Of a stretch of DNA of 64,000 bases, positions 33,928 to 43,317 are shown in pieces. Under the pieces are notes generated by a model, which searched no databases, had not been told where the DNA came from, and saw nothing but the letters and a program-made list of their open reading frames with translations. Source of the stretch: Lachnospiraceae bacterium (GTDB lineage Bacteria; Bacillota; Clostridia; Lachnospirales; Lachnospiraceae); contig JAFQOE010000020.1 in NCBI GenBank assembly GCA_017395635.1, positions 1-64,000 of the forward strand, in the 5' to 3' direction. The translations under genes and the position numbers were made by a program. The stretch's first letter is position 1. Each line of letters starts with the position of its first letter.

Positions 33928-35118
33928 ATGGATAGAGAGCTATTAATTCTCAAGAATAATTTAGAAATTAACAAACTAACAGCCAATTGCCTTATGGTGG
34001 CCAATTTGTTTTTGATTTCATTGTGGTTATTTACAATAACTGATTACTATGGCTATGATATGTATAATACATCAGTTGTATTTTTTTGTTGTTTACTTTT
34101 GTTAATGATTCCCATGATATTAGTGAATGTTTTCAAATTAGAAAAACAATGGATCAAATATTATGTAATTATGTGTGTAATGGCAGTTGTCTTTTTGTTA
34201 GGGACATTTATTTCTTATGACTATGCAGTACTTGCAATTTTTCCGTTGTTGATTGCCACTATGTATTGCGATAGAAGATTGATTACAGCCACGACCTTGA
34301 TTGATTGTATTGTTGTTTTTTTATCTATGTGTATGCGATATTTTATATTATCTGGCGGGGCATCAGGAAATGAGTACTCCTCCTTTGCAGAAGCATTGAT
34401 ATATGGTGTTTCATTACGAATTGTACTTATTTTAGTTACTACATTAGTAACATATTATATTGTAGATCGCAATATGTATATGTTGAATCAAACATTTTCT
34501 GCAAACAGTGACTTGGTTCATAGTCAGGAAGAACTTATTTATGCTTTTGCCGAGATTTCGGAAAGCAAGTCGAAAGTAACGGGTGAACACATTCGAAGAG
34601 TGTCTGAATATATGCGCATACTAGGTAATGCATCTGGTTTTGAAAAAGAATATGTTGATAAATTGTCTGTTGCTGCTATGATGCATGATATTGGAAAATT
34701 GATGATATCAGAGGAAATTTTGGATAAACCGGACAAACTTACTGATAAAGAATATGCAATTATGAAAAATCATGTGTTATATGGTGAAGCGCTTCTTGCA
34801 AAGTGTCCGGGTGATATTATGCAAATTGCGAAAACGATTGCGTTGGAACATCATGAAAGATGGGATGGCAGTGGTTATCTTGGTATGAAAGGTGAGAATA
34901 TTTCATATATTAGTAGATTGATGGCTGTATGTGATGTGTTTGATGCTTTAACTTCTCAACGATATTATAAGGAAGGATGGTCTCTAGAAGATACATATAA
35001 TGAAATTGTTCGTCTGAAGGGAACGCATTTTGATCCGGATGTTGTTGACTTGTTTGTTGAGCATTTTGATGAGTTTGAAGAAGTTCTTCGTTCTATGCCA
35101 GATCATGAAATTTATTAA
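33928..35118 (+). CDS. membrane HD-GYP-type phosphodiesterase
   Basis: A 396-residue protein with about five or six transmembrane helices in residues 15-185 and a C-terminal HD-GYP domain. The domain shows HIRRVSEYM, MHDIGK (HD) and HHERWDGSGYLG; the name-giving GYP is GYL here, while the metal ligands are kept. HD-GYP enzymes hydrolyse cyclic di-GMP. The membrane part has no recognised sensor. GGGGGA precedes ATG 33928. It is followed by a small unknown protein and a chemoreceptor, so it may be part of a signalling group controlling surface behaviour or motility. Activity is inferred from the domain. Confidence 0.85.
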   Translation: MDRELLILKNNLEINKLTANCLMVANLFLISLWLFTITDYYGYDMYNTSVVFFCCLLLLMIPMILVNVFKLEKQWIKYYVIMCVMAVVFLLGTFISYDYAVLAIFPLLIATMYCDRRLITATTLIDCIVVFLSMCMRYFILSGGASGNEYSSFAEALIYGVSLRIVLILVTTLVTYYIVDRNMYMLNQTFSANSDLVHSQEELIYAFAEISESKSKVTGEHIRRVSEYMRILGNASGFEKEYVDKLSVAAMMHDIGKLMISEEILDKPDKLTDKEYAIMKNHVLYGEALLAKCPGDIMQIAKTIALEHHERWDGSGYLGMKGENISYISRLMAVCDVFDALTSQRYYKEGWSLEDTYNEIVRLKGTHFDPDVVDLFVEHFDEFEEVLRSMPDHEIY

Positions 35119-35138
35119 TATTAGTAGGGGTAACTTAT

Positions 35139-35468
35139 ATGGTTTCTATTATGAATGAATATGTAGCCAAAATTCAACTACAGTCAGATGATATGACCAA
35201 GAATTTATTAAATGCTGCATTATTAGATTGTCCGAATATTATTGAGAAGAGTATTATATTAAAAGGTAATCGATATATTGTGGATATCAAATTATCCTCT
35301 TATTCAATTGAAGTTGCAATAGCAGTTATGAATCGTTTTATGGAACGTTCCAGATATCATTATTCGTCTTATTTCATTCGGTTTAATGAAGGAAGTATGG
35401 TTCGTTATCGTTATGCATCCTGTAAGGAAAACCGGGAAGGATTTTATTGTGATGTTATGATTCGATAA
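35139..35468 (+). CDS. uncharacterised 109-residue protein
   Basis: Not recognised. The product (MVSIMNEYVAKIQLQSDDMT...) has no signal peptide or membrane helix, looks like a mixed alpha/beta cytoplasmic protein, and ends in a tyrosine-rich strand region (YHYSSYFIRFNEGSMVRYRY). GTAGGGG lies eight bases before ATG 35139; ATG 35151 is an alternative. It follows the HD-GYP gene by 20 bases, suggesting co-transcription, and is followed by the promoter of the chemoreceptor gene. Confidence 0.7.
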   Translation: MVSIMNEYVAKIQLQSDDMTKNLLNAALLDCPNIIEKSIILKGNRYIVDIKLSSYSIEVAIAVMNRFMERSRYHYSSYFIRFNEGSMVRYRYASCKENREGFYCDVMIR

Positions 35469-35504
35469 ATAGCTAGAATAGAATGACAATTTATTGAAAA
35501 AAGA

Positions 35505-35533
35505 TTGAATTGATTATGTTTTGGTTGTATAAT
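35505..35533 (+). promoter_or_regulatory. promoter of chemoreceptor gene
   Basis: TTGAAT at 35505-35510, 17-base spacer, TATAAT at 35528-35533. It is a sigma-A-type site; no flagellar sigma-D box is seen. Confidence 0.7.
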
Positions 35534-35567
35534 AATTGTAATGTTGAATTAATAGGAGGTTATTGTT

Positions 35568-37304
35568 ATGGGAAAGAGTAGAATTAAAACAAAGACCGGT
35601 TTATTCAAGTTTAACGGAATGAGAATTGAGCCAAGATTGAAAAAAGCATTTAACATTATTTGTATTATATCGGCATTAGCATCTTTTATTGGATTGATAG
35701 CTATTGTAGTGGTAACATCAAATTTTAAAAATGCTATGAACAATTATGCATTACCACAGGGTGATATTGCATTGTTTATGAATGAATATGCAGAATGTCG
35801 TTCTAATGTCCGAGGAATTATCGGATATGATGAAAAGGAAGATGTTGATGTATTGTTAGAAAAACATGATGAGCGTAAAGCAAAAACATATGAGCGTTTA
35901 GCTGCTATTGAAAAGACAATTGTAACATCGGAAGGACATGCTTCCTACAAAAAGATTCAAGAAGCATTGGAAGCTTATTTTATAATTGAAGATGAGATTA
36001 TTGAATTAGGTTCCACTACAGATTCGGCAAAACGTCAGATGGCTCAGGATATGGCATTTTCAGATTTAGCACCAGCATATTCTGAATTAGATGCAGTAAC
36101 ACTTAAATTAATGGAAGTAAACATTCAAAAAGAGCATGAAATGGAAGTTGTTTGTAATGTATTAGAATATGGTGCTATGATTCTTATGGCACTCTTGACA
36201 ATTTCGATTATTGTTATTTCAAGAAAAGTAAGTGGTGTAATAGCCAAAGGAATAGCCAATCCTATCAATGACTTGTGCGAAAGATTGGTGGAATTTCAAA
36301 AAGGAGATATTTCTTCTCCGTTTCCGGATTATAACGAAACGGATGAAGTTGGAGATATGGTACAAGCGGTATCCAGTACAACTCACAAATTACAAACAAT
36401 TTTTAAAGATTTAGAAACTCTCTTGAGTGAGATGGCAGACGGCAATTTCAATATTATGACTTCGTGTGAAGACGAATACATAGGTGAATACAATGGTTTA
36501 TTGATGGCAATTCGTCAGATGAACCGAGGTATGGATGCAACATTAAAAGATGTAAGAAATGCATCTGAAATGGTATCAGCAGGATCAACCAATTTGGCTG
36601 AAGGAGCACAGGCATTGGCAGAAGGTGCAACTGACCAGGCAGCTTCTATTGAAGAAATGCAGGCTACTATGGATGAGTTGACGACTGGATTAGAAAATTG
36701 TGCAGTTAACATGAATTCCGCATATCACAAAGCAGAAGATTGTGCAGTTGCTGCAGAGATGAGCCAGTCAGAGATGAAGAGTATGGTATCTACGATGGAT
36801 CGAATTAAAGATACCTCTAGCAAGATTGAAAGTATTATCGGTGAAATTGAAGATATTGCAGCCCAGACTAATTTATTGAGTTTAAATGCAGCTATTGAAG
36901 CAGCCAGAGCAGGAGATGCAGGAAAAGGTTTTGCAGTAGTAGCAGACCAGATTCGTAATTTGGCTGAACAGAGTGCTAAATCTGCGATTAGTACAAGAGA
37001 ATTGATTGAAAGCTCTGTAAGTGAGATTAATGAAGGAAGTAGTGTAGCATTAAAGACTGCAGATGTGTTAGAAGATGTTGTAAGTTCAGTGAAAGATATT
37101 GCAGGTATGTCCAGAGAACTAAGTGAAAATGTTAAAATTCAAGTAGAATCTATTGAACAAGCAAATGAAGGAATTAATATGATTTCCGAAGTTGTGCAGA
37201 ATAATTCAGCAACAGCTGAAGAGACTTCAGCAACGAGTGAAGAATTGTCAGCTCAAGCTATTAGTATGGATGAGTTGGTAGCTCGATTCAAATTGAGAGA
37301 TTAA
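35568..37304 (+). CDS. methyl-accepting chemotaxis protein
   Basis: A 578-residue transmembrane chemoreceptor. TM1 spans about residues 27-50, a four-helix-bundle-type external domain of about 150 residues follows, TM2 lies near 202-222, then a HAMP region (about 223-275) and a cytoplasmic signalling domain whose hairpin tip [36 protein letters not shown] is split here as [19 protein letters not shown] and [18 protein letters not shown]. It should pass ligand signals to CheA/CheW, whose genes are not in the window. AGGAGG precedes ATG 35568. The ligand is unknown. Confidence 0.93.
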   Translation: MGKSRIKTKTGLFKFNGMRIEPRLKKAFNIICIISALASFIGLIAIVVVTSNFKNAMNNYALPQGDIALFMNEYAECRSNVRGIIGYDEKEDVDVLLEKHDERKAKTYERLAAIEKTIVTSEGHASYKKIQEALEAYFIIEDEIIELGSTTDSAKRQMAQDMAFSDLAPAYSELDAVTLKLMEVNIQKEHEMEVVCNVLEYGAMILMALLTISIIVISRKVSGVIAKGIANPINDLCERLVEFQKGDISSPFPDYNETDEVGDMVQAVSSTTHKLQTIFKDLETLLSEMADGNFNIMTSCEDEYIGEYNGLLMAIRQMNRGMDATLKDVRNASEMVSAGSTNLAEGAQALAEGATDQAASIEEMQATMDELTTGLENCAVNMNSAYHKAEDCAVAAEMSQSEMKSMVSTMDRIKDTSSKIESIIGEIEDIAAQTNLLSLNAAIEAARAGDAGKGFAVVADQIRNLAEQSAKSAISTRELIESSVSEINEGSSVALKTADVLEDVVSSVKDIAGMSRELSENVKIQVESIEQANEGINMISEVVQNNSATAEETSATSEELSAQAISMDELVARFKLRD

Positions 37305-37323
37305 TGTTATACGAGATTAAAAG

Positions 37324-37356
37324 AAGAGGTGGCATTGTTAAAAACTGCCACCTCTT
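37324..37356. terminator. hairpin between convergent MCP and lexA genes
   Basis: AAGAGGTGGCA (37324-37334) pairs with TGCCACCTCTT (37346-37356). It is strong, but T runs on both sides are short, so it is a moderate bidirectional terminator. Confidence 0.7.
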
Positions 37357-37369
37357 AAAATGCATTTTT

Positions 37370-37981
37370 TCAAAAAGTTCTAAATAATCCGATAACTTTT
37401 CCTAATATAGACACTTGATCTACGATAATAGGTTCCATATAATCGTTTTCCGGCTGTAATCGATAATGTCCGTTTTCTTTAAAAAAACGCTTAACCGTTG
37501 CGCTATCTTCAACTAAAGCAACTACGATTTCATTGTTAGTAGCGGTTGGTTGTTCTTCGACTAGGATTAAATCACCATCATAGATACCAACATTAATCAT
37601 ACTGTCTCCACGTACCTTTAACATAAAGGTTGTTTTGTTATGTAAGTATTCAGGTGGAACAGGAAAATAACCATCAATATTCTCCACGGCTAAAATTGGT
37701 TCGCCAGCAGTTACCTGACCTACAATTGGGACATTCACTAATTCACGTCTGGTTAAACCAAATGAATCATCTAAAATTTCAATGGTTCTAGGTTTGGTTG
37801 GATCTCTTCGAATATAACCATTCTTTTCTAATGTCTCTAAATGAGAATGGACAGAAGAAGTAGACTTTAGTTTAACTGCTTCACAAATTTCACGAACTGA
37901 AGGTGGATATCCTTTTTGTAGAATATTCTCTTTGATATAATCTAAGATTTCTTGTTGTTTTGTACTTATCTTACCTGGCAT
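37370..37981 (-). CDS. lexA: SOS repressor LexA
   Basis: Transcriptional repressor of the SOS response, 203 residues. An N-terminal winged helix (residues 1-70; PPSVREICEAVKLKSTSSVH) is followed by the self-cleavage site A92-G93 (VTAGEPI), the catalytic serine S127 (RGDSM) and lysine K164 (ATVKRF). RecA filaments on damaged DNA trigger self-cleavage. GGAGG at 37989-37993 gives ATG 37981; another ATG six bases upstream is too close to it. It is divergent from a yneA-like gene, with LexA-like boxes between them, matching the Bacillus lexA-yneA layout. Confidence 0.97.
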   Translation of the reverse strand: MPGKISTKQQEILDYIKENILQKGYPPSVREICEAVKLKSTSSVHSHLETLEKNGYIRRDPTKPRTIEILDDSFGLTRRELVNVPIVGQVTAGEPILAVENIDGYFPVPPEYLHNKTTFMLKVRGDSMINVGIYDGDLILVEEQPTATNNEIVVALVEDSATVKRFFKENGHYRLQPENDYMEPIIVDQVSILGKVIGLFRTF

Positions 37982-38021
37982 AATCATACCTCCATAATTA
38001 TTAAAATAAATATCTAAGACT

Positions 38022-38050
38022 ATAATAGCATACGCATACACAAAAAGCAA
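38022..38050 (-). promoter_or_regulatory. lexA promoter
   Basis: On the minus strand TTGCTT (complement of 38045-38050), 17-base spacer, TATTAT (complement of 38022-38027). LexA-like boxes lie immediately upstream. Confidence 0.65.
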
Positions 38051-38059
38051 ACATTTATT

Positions 38060-38087
38060 CGGAACAAATTTTCCGAATAAACGTTCG
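38060..38087. promoter_or_regulatory. two adjacent LexA-like operators
   Basis: CGGAACAAATTTTCCG (38060-38075) and CGAATAAACGTTCG (38074-38087) are palindromic sites similar to the Gram-positive LexA box CGAACN4GTTCG. They lie upstream of the lexA -35 box and just before the yneA-like -35 box, so both genes could be repressed. Confidence 0.7.
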
Positions 38088-38095
38088 GAAATATA

Positions 38096-38124
38096 TTGAC
38101 AAACAGGTGTTCTGTTGATATAAT
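38096..38124 (+). promoter_or_regulatory. promoter of the yneA-like gene
   Basis: Perfect consensus: TTGACA at 38096-38101, 17-base spacer, TATAAT at 38119-38124. Such a strong promoter needs tight repression, consistent with LexA boxes on both sides. Confidence 0.9.
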
Positions 38125-38132
38125 TCAAAAAA

Positions 38133-38146
38133 CGAACAAATATTCG
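38133..38146. promoter_or_regulatory. LexA-like operator at the yneA start site
   Basis: CGAACAAATATTCG overlaps the likely transcription start of the yneA-like gene, an ideal position for repression. Confidence 0.7.
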
Positions 38147-38167
38147 GATTGCGAGGAGGATATATTT

Positions 38168-38482
38168 ATGAAACGGTCAAAGGTTTACAATAATAGAATT
38201 ATGTTGATTGTGTTGGTTGCAGCAATTTTATTTTTTACAGTCATTAATTGTATTACGGTTGCATATGCGGATGAAGTTGTAGAATATGAGAAATCTTTTA
38301 TTTCTATTGAGATTGCAAAGGGTGATACTCTTACTTCGATTGCTGAAACTTATGCAAAGTCAGAAGCAGAGTATCAAGATTATATTGAAGAAGTTATATC
38401 GATTAATAATTTAAAGAATGATACAATTCACAGTGGATGCTATTTGTTGGTGCCTGTGTATACTATAATACCAACGAATTAG
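38168..38482 (+). CDS. yneA: YneA-like SOS cell-division suppressor (LysM membrane protein)
   Basis: A 104-residue protein with one N-terminal transmembrane helix or signal anchor (residues 11-33, MLIVLVAAILFFTVINCITV) and an extracellular LysM domain (residues about 46-98; IEIAKGDTLTSIAETYAKS, CYLLVPVY). This matches YneA of Bacillus, which is divergent from lexA, induced by DNA damage and delays cell division. Three LexA-like boxes surround its consensus promoter. AGGAGG at 38154-38159 precedes ATG 38168. Its stop overlaps the stop of the convergent thiolase gene by four bases. Function is inferred from domain, position and operators. Confidence 0.82.
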   Translation: MKRSKVYNNRIMLIVLVAAILFFTVINCITVAYADEVVEYEKSFISIEIAKGDTLTSIAETYAKSEAEYQDYIEEVISINNLKNDTIHSGCYLLVPVYTIIPTN

Positions 38483-39195
38483 ATTTCTTTTTCGTAATAG
38501 TGAGTCAGAGCAGTAGTAAGATTCTTTCGAATATTCGGAAATTTTTGTTCGCTTTCTTTAATGTAGTGTTTGACGGTTTCTCTTTTCGTTTTTCCGTCAG
38601 CCGGACAAGGATTTTTCAAAATTGGGAAAGAATTCTTAGTTGCATATCCTTGTATTTCGCGTTCGGATATATAAAACATGGGACGAATAAGAGTTAGTCC
38701 GGTTTTATCTAATTTTGTTACCGGTGGGAAGCAATAATAATGTCCTTCGTAGAACAAAGACATAAGACTTGTTTCAATAAAATCATCTTTATGATGTGCG
38801 TAAGCTATTTTATTACATCCTATTTCCAAAGCTTTTTGATTCAAAGCACCTTTTCGCATTTTTGCACATAAAGCACAAGGATTCTTTTCTTTTCGTTCTT
38901 TGAATACAATAGAGAATATATCTGTATTTACAACATAGAAAGGTACATTAAGCAAATCACAATAATTTTTCATTGTATTGATATTTTCCGTCTGATTTTG
39001 TATACCTAAATCTACATAGATTGCGCAGAGATTATAATTTTCAGGATAAAACTTTTTTAATTCTGCTAATCCTTTGAGAAGGGTATAACTATCTTTACCA
39101 CCAGATAATCCAACCGCAATATAATCATGGTTTTGAATCATAATATATTTTTTTATACATTGTCGCATGTAGCTAAGAAGTTTTTGTGTATCCAT
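38479..39195 (-). CDS. TtcA-like tRNA thiolation / PP-loop ATPase
   Basis: A 238-residue N-type ATP pyrophosphatase with the PP-loop GLSGGKDSYTLL near residue 29 and a CxxC pair (NPCALCAKMRKGALN) that in TtcA-family proteins helps bind an iron-sulfur cluster for tRNA cytidine-32 2-thiolation; a further cysteine occurs in KNPCPADGKTKRET. It is shorter than E. coli TtcA (about 310) but typical for the small Clostridial forms, several of which are unassigned. The HHKDDFIET motif is conserved. It converges on the yneA-like gene with overlapping stop codons. The exact tRNA target is uncertain. Confidence 0.78.
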   Translation of the reverse strand: MDTQKLLSYMRQCIKKYIMIQNHDYIAVGLSGGKDSYTLLKGLAELKKFYPENYNLCAIYVDLGIQNQTENINTMKNYCDLLNVPFYVVNTDIFSIVFKERKEKNPCALCAKMRKGALNQKALEIGCNKIAYAHHKDDFIETSLMSLFYEGHYYCFPPVTKLDKTGLTLIRPMFYISEREIQGYATKNSFPILKNPCPADGKTKRETVKHYIKESEQKFPNIRKNLTTALTHYYEKEI

Positions 39196-39312
39196 TTATT
39201 TGTCTCCTGTTTCATATATTTTTTTATAACAGTGAAAAGAGTTTGTTGTTGATTGAATGTTATTATATTCTAACATGGTTATCTGACTTTGTTAAGATAA
39301 TGGAATTTTTAC

Positions 39313-39341
39313 TTGACAGTGAAAAATCTTTATGCAATAAT
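39313..39341 (+). promoter_or_regulatory. probable promoter of the adhesin-sortase locus
   Basis: TTGACA at 39313-39318, 17-base spacer, AATAAT at 39336-39341, about 50 bases before the adhesin start. Confidence 0.6.
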
Positions 39342-39390
39342 CAAATCACTCTAAATTTCATTTATGCATATTGTTCCAGAAAGGACATTT

Positions 39391-42300
39391 ATGTATCAAT
39401 TTAATATTAAATCATTCTTTTATAAGATTTTTACCCTATGTTGTTTTGCAATTTGTTTTTTCTATTCTCAAGATGTATTTGCAATGAGTATTGCAGATTA
39501 TTCGTATGATAAGGTTTATGAATCACTTCCGGCCACATTCCAAGATAAAGAATTTGTTTACAAAAGTTCAGATGGGGTTTGTTTAATTGAGTTTGCGAAT
39601 TATAATGGTAATCCGTATCGGACTTCTGTTAAAAAGAAAAAAGATAGTAATGAGTTTTTGTATTGTATTGACCGCAATAATAGTATTGAATTTACAGATG
39701 AATATCAGATAAATAATAATCTGTTTAACGAAGAATTACGAACACGTTTAGGAATTGCTTTTTATTACGGACCATCTGTATGGAAAGAAAAAGCAAATTC
39801 TAAGTTTACAACGGGTAATTTTATTACAGATTATTATATGACACAGATTGTCACACATGCATTGATTTATAAATACGGTGGTCAACAAGCCAATATGGGA
39901 ATTAATTTTGAAAAGTTAACATTTAAAAGTGGTACAGATGATTTGAAAAAGAAAACAACTGCTTTTTATAAGTTTTGCTGTGATGCAAAAATTAAATACA
40001 AGAATGGTTATTTTCAATCAGTTGATTTCAAGTTCAATCCTTTACAAGACAGTAATATGTATCTTGATGGAGATCAATTTACTTCTTCAATCATTACCTG
40101 CAATACCGATGATGATATGGCAGATGTTACAGAATTTACACGTCGTACCCATAGAAATTTTGAAGATTTGGTTACCATTCAAGCAAAAACTACGAAGTAT
40201 AATTCAGATATTCAATTATGTATTCCATATAATAATGTGCTAACAATTCATCCCGGGTATTATACTATTCCGATATATGAAGATATTGTTTTTAATCGAA
40301 AACAGGCAGCATTATGGTATTGTACTAATATTAGTTATATAGACACAACACAGGAATTGGGCGATTTATTTGGAGTTAAACATCAAGCAGAAGCGCAGAT
40401 AGAAGTAAGTTTATTAGCTGGGAAATTGTACTTATACAAAAAGGATAGTGTTACAAACGAGGAAATCCAAGATGCACAATTTCAAGTATTACAATATAAT
40501 TCTGCTACAAAGCAATATGAGTATTATTGTGATATGACTTATAATGCAACAGATAAAAGATATGAGAGTAATAATCTATTTTTATCAATCAATAATAAAG
40601 ATGGAAAATTCCAGGTTGTTGAAAAAAGTCCAGGTAATAATTATCAATTAGACTGGGATGGACAGTATTTTAAAATCACACCAGAGAAATATCTTCATGA
40701 GATACATGTTGAAAATACGCCTATCTTAGGGTCACTAACAATTCATAAAGAAGGAGAGCAGTGGTCTTATAAAGATAAGCAATTTTTGAAAGATAAGCAT
40801 TTACCTTTATCCGGTGTCAAATTTGAACTATATGCTAAGAATGATATATATTTGAAAGACAAAGTTTGGTATGCTGCGAATACAAAGATTGCAGATTTGA
40901 TTACAGATAATAGTGGAAATGCCAAAGTCGCAAATTTACCTATGGGAAATTATTATGTGAAAGAAGTACAAACATTAGATGATTATGTACTGGATAGTAA
41001 AATAACAGAATTTTCAATCCAAAGAGATGGAGAGCGTAAATATAGTAATGTTTCTTTAGATTTTATTAATCATTTAAAGACGACTCAGGTGCATATTTAC
41101 AAATGCTATTATAATGATACTGATACAGAACAAAAAGATCCGATTGCATTGGAAGGTGCTGAATTCGGTATATATATAAAACAGGATTTGTGTGATGTAA
41201 CAGGAAAAGTAATTTTAGGAAAAGATACATGTATTGCAACCGGGATTACAGATAACATGGGGAGTTTAACTTTTGCAGGAATACCATATGTAGAATACTA
41301 TATTAAGGAGTTGAAGGCACCTGATGATTTTATCTTAAATGATGGTATTGTTTCAATATCATTAAAAGATTTCCAATATGATGAAAGTACCAGAAGTTAT
41401 GTTAACAAACAAAATATAATTAATAAAAAGCAACGGTTTCAGTTGTCAATTCATAAGACTGGTGAAGATTTTGTAGGATATACGCCTCAAAGTAGTGAAT
41501 ATGGTGATTATTATATTTACGAAATAGGAAAAACTTCTTTAGAAAATGTTTCGTTTCAACTGTATAATGACCAAAACAAATTAGTTGCTACACAGGTAAC
41601 AGACAAAGAGGGTAAGGCTATATTTAATAATCTTTTACCGGGGAATTATCGCTTAACGGAAACCTCTGCGCCGTTCGAATATATGCTGGTAGATAAGAGC
41701 AAGGACATTGTTTTAAAAATGGATAATAGAGAATATAATGAATTTGCACCTCCAACAAAGGAAGAATCTTTTTTCAATGAACTTTGTCAGTGTTCGATTC
41801 GTTTAACAAAATTAGGAGAGCATACATTTATTCAAGATTCACAACTCCAATTTGACCAGATTTCTTTAAGTAATGTAGTTTATGGTATTTATCAAAACTT
41901 TGATTATACTTTCTTGAATAATACACAATCTCTTGTCAAAGGAAGTTGTGTTGGGTATATTGTGACCAACGAAGCAGGAGAAGGAATATTTAACGGAAAG
42001 CTTCCATGTGGTAATTATTATATAAAAGAATTACAGACGCAATCGGGTTATGAATTAGACCCCAATATATATTCGTTTGATATACAACCGAATAATAATC
42101 AAATGATTGAAGTATCTGTTGATGATGAACCATTTGTTAACAAGCTCTCAAAGGCATCTGTGCAGATTATAAAGACAGATTCTAATACAGGAAAAAGTAT
42201 TAAAGGTGTGGAATTTACACTTTATAATGATAATAAAGAACAAATCGGTGTATACAAAACAAACAAAAAAGGAAAGATTCTCGTTGAGAATTTACCATAT

Positions 42301-42546
42301 GGTAAATATTATTTTGTGGAAACCAAATGTAAAGATGGTTATTATTCAAGTAATAACAAATATTATTTTGAACTTAATAGTAAAGAAACAATCACATTAA
42401 ATATTACCAATTCTCCAATATTAAAATTAGGAATTAATGAAGGGTATAAGAAAGCATTAATAGTTACGGCTATTCTATCTGCAATTTTATTTGGTATAAT
42501 GTCTATAAGTTACTACTATGCGAGAAGAAGTGGCAATGATGAATAA
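39391..42546 (+). CDS. thioester-domain / CnaB-repeat surface adhesin
   Basis: A 1051-residue surface protein. A signal peptide covers residues 1-31 (CFAICFFYSQDVFA). Residues about 60-330 look like a thioester adhesion domain: C92 in LYCIDRNN and Q152 in YYMTQIVTHALIYKY are in the positions whose side chains form the internal thioester that attaches covalently to host targets. Six CnaB/SpaA-like domains follow (each with GVKFELY-type and YYVKE-type strands and a lysine/asparagine for isopeptide bonds), then a C-terminal membrane helix (ALIVTAILSAILFGIMSISY) and short charged tail. No LPXTG is seen before that helix; the segment is NSPILKLGINEGYKK. The stop overlaps a sortase gene. The region is more AT-rich than its neighbours, hinting at transfer. 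Confidence 0.83.
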   Translation: MYQFNIKSFFYKIFTLCCFAICFFYSQDVFAMSIADYSYDKVYESLPATFQDKEFVYKSSDGVCLIEFANYNGNPYRTSVKKKKDSNEFLYCIDRNNSIEFTDEYQINNNLFNEELRTRLGIAFYYGPSVWKEKANSKFTTGNFITDYYMTQIVTHALIYKYGGQQANMGINFEKLTFKSGTDDLKKKTTAFYKFCCDAKIKYKNGYFQSVDFKFNPLQDSNMYLDGDQFTSSIITCNTDDDMADVTEFTRRTHRNFEDLVTIQAKTTKYNSDIQLCIPYNNVLTIHPGYYTIPIYEDIVFNRKQAALWYCTNISYIDTTQELGDLFGVKHQAEAQIEVSLLAGKLYLYKKDSVTNEEIQDAQFQVLQYNSATKQYEYYCDMTYNATDKRYESNNLFLSINNKDGKFQVVEKSPGNNYQLDWDGQYFKITPEKYLHEIHVENTPILGSLTIHKEGEQWSYKDKQFLKDKHLPLSGVKFELYAKNDIYLKDKVWYAANTKIADLITDNSGNAKVANLPMGNYYVKEVQTLDDYVLDSKITEFSIQRDGERKYSNVSLDFINHLKTTQVHIYKCYYNDTDTEQKDPIALEGAEFGIYIKQDLCDVTGKVILGKDTCIATGITDNMGSLTFAGIPYVEYYIKELKAPDDFILNDGIVSISLKDFQYDESTRSYVNKQNIINKKQRFQLSIHKTGEDFVGYTPQSSEYGDYYIYEIGKTSLENVSFQLYNDQNKLVATQVTDKEGKAIFNNLLPGNYRLTETSAPFEYMLVDKSKDIVLKMDNREYNEFAPPTKEESFFNELCQCSIRLTKLGEHTFIQDSQLQFDQISLSNVVYGIYQNFDYTFLNNTQSLVKGSCVGYIVTNEAGEGIFNGKLPCGNYYIKELQTQSGYELDPNIYSFDIQPNNNQMIEVSVDDEPFVNKLSKASVQIIKTDSNTGKSIKGVEFTLYNDNKEQIGVYKTNKKGKILVENLPYGKYYFVETKCKDGYYSSNNKYYFELNSKETITLNITNSPILKLGINEGYKKALIVTAILSAILFGIMSISYYYARRSGNDE

Positions 42547-43228
42547 AAGAATAGTGATATGTATGTTGATTCTATTATTGCTTGTTCTATTGGTGTTGAC
42601 TTATTATGGGCAACTTCTTGCGAAATTGAATCAGAATACAGACACTGAAGAACAAATAATTAAGGATATCAAACAGGTTGTTGTTTTACAAGAAAGTACA
42701 GACGTTGATGTAAACATAAAGAAGGATACTAATGAGACTATAATCAATCCAGATGACGATATAGAAGAAAGAAAAGAGTCGAATGGTACCATAATAACAA
42801 AAAAGAATAACACCCAAGATAAATTACCGATTGGATATGATTGTATTGTAAGTATACCAATCATTTCATTAGAAAAAATAGTGTATACAGGAAGTTTACG
42901 AGAGAGTCATTTGGAACAATATGATTTAATTACAGCTGCTGATGATATGAAATATAGTAATGGTGGTAATTATATAATTTGTGGACATTATTCACAATTA
43001 TATGGATATTCATTGAATCGATTGAAAGAGTTAAATAAAGGAGATTTTGTATATATCAATTCGAATGGTACATTGCATAAATATACCGTTTATTCTAAAG
43101 AATTTGAAACCATGACAGAAACAAGTACATATTGTGTACAGACAGAACAAAGAGAATTGACCATTATTTCTTGTGCAAAATATGTTGGAGTGGATAAGTA
43201 TATTGTAATTAAATGCAAATTAGTTTAA
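42536..43228 (+). CDS. sortase with lysine in place of the catalytic arginine
   Basis: A 230-residue membrane-anchored protein with an N-terminal helix (residues 6-24), an acidic linker and a sortase domain from about residue 100. Catalytic His151 is in IICGHYSQLYGYS and Cys213 in LTIISCAKY. The usual third residue is an arginine a few residues after the cysteine (pattern TC...R); here the matching stretch is VGVDKYIVIK, with lysine and no arginine. It overlaps the adhesin gene by 11 bases, so the adhesin is the expected substrate even though that protein has no LPXTG. ATG 42518 is an alternative start. It could be an active variant or a degenerate enzyme. Confidence 0.8.
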   Translation: MMNKRIVICMLILLLLVLLVLTYYGQLLAKLNQNTDTEEQIIKDIKQVVVLQESTDVDVNIKKDTNETIINPDDDIEERKESNGTIITKKNNTQDKLPIGYDCIVSIPIISLEKIVYTGSLRESHLEQYDLITAADDMKYSNGGNYIICGHYSQLYGYSLNRLKELNKGDFVYINSNGTLHKYTVYSKEFETMTETSTYCVQTEQRELTIISCAKYVGVDKYIVIKCKLV

Positions 43229-43262
43229 AGACATAGCATTCAAACTTTATCAATATTATTTT

Positions 43263-43317
43263 AAAGTTAAACTAATTACCGGAAAGAGTATAAATACCTG
43301 GTAGTTAGTTTAACTTT
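43263..43317. terminator. 18-bp hairpin after sortase gene
   Basis: AAAGTTAAACTAATTACC (43263-43280) pairs perfectly with GGTAGTTAGTTTAACTTT (43300-43317), apart from one G.T. A short T-rich stretch follows. It ends the adhesin-sortase transcript or is a repeat element. The rest of the 323-base gap to 43552 is AT-rich, with a small hairpin near 43388-43410 (GTACAATT...ATTGTAC) and the next promoter. Confidence 0.6.
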
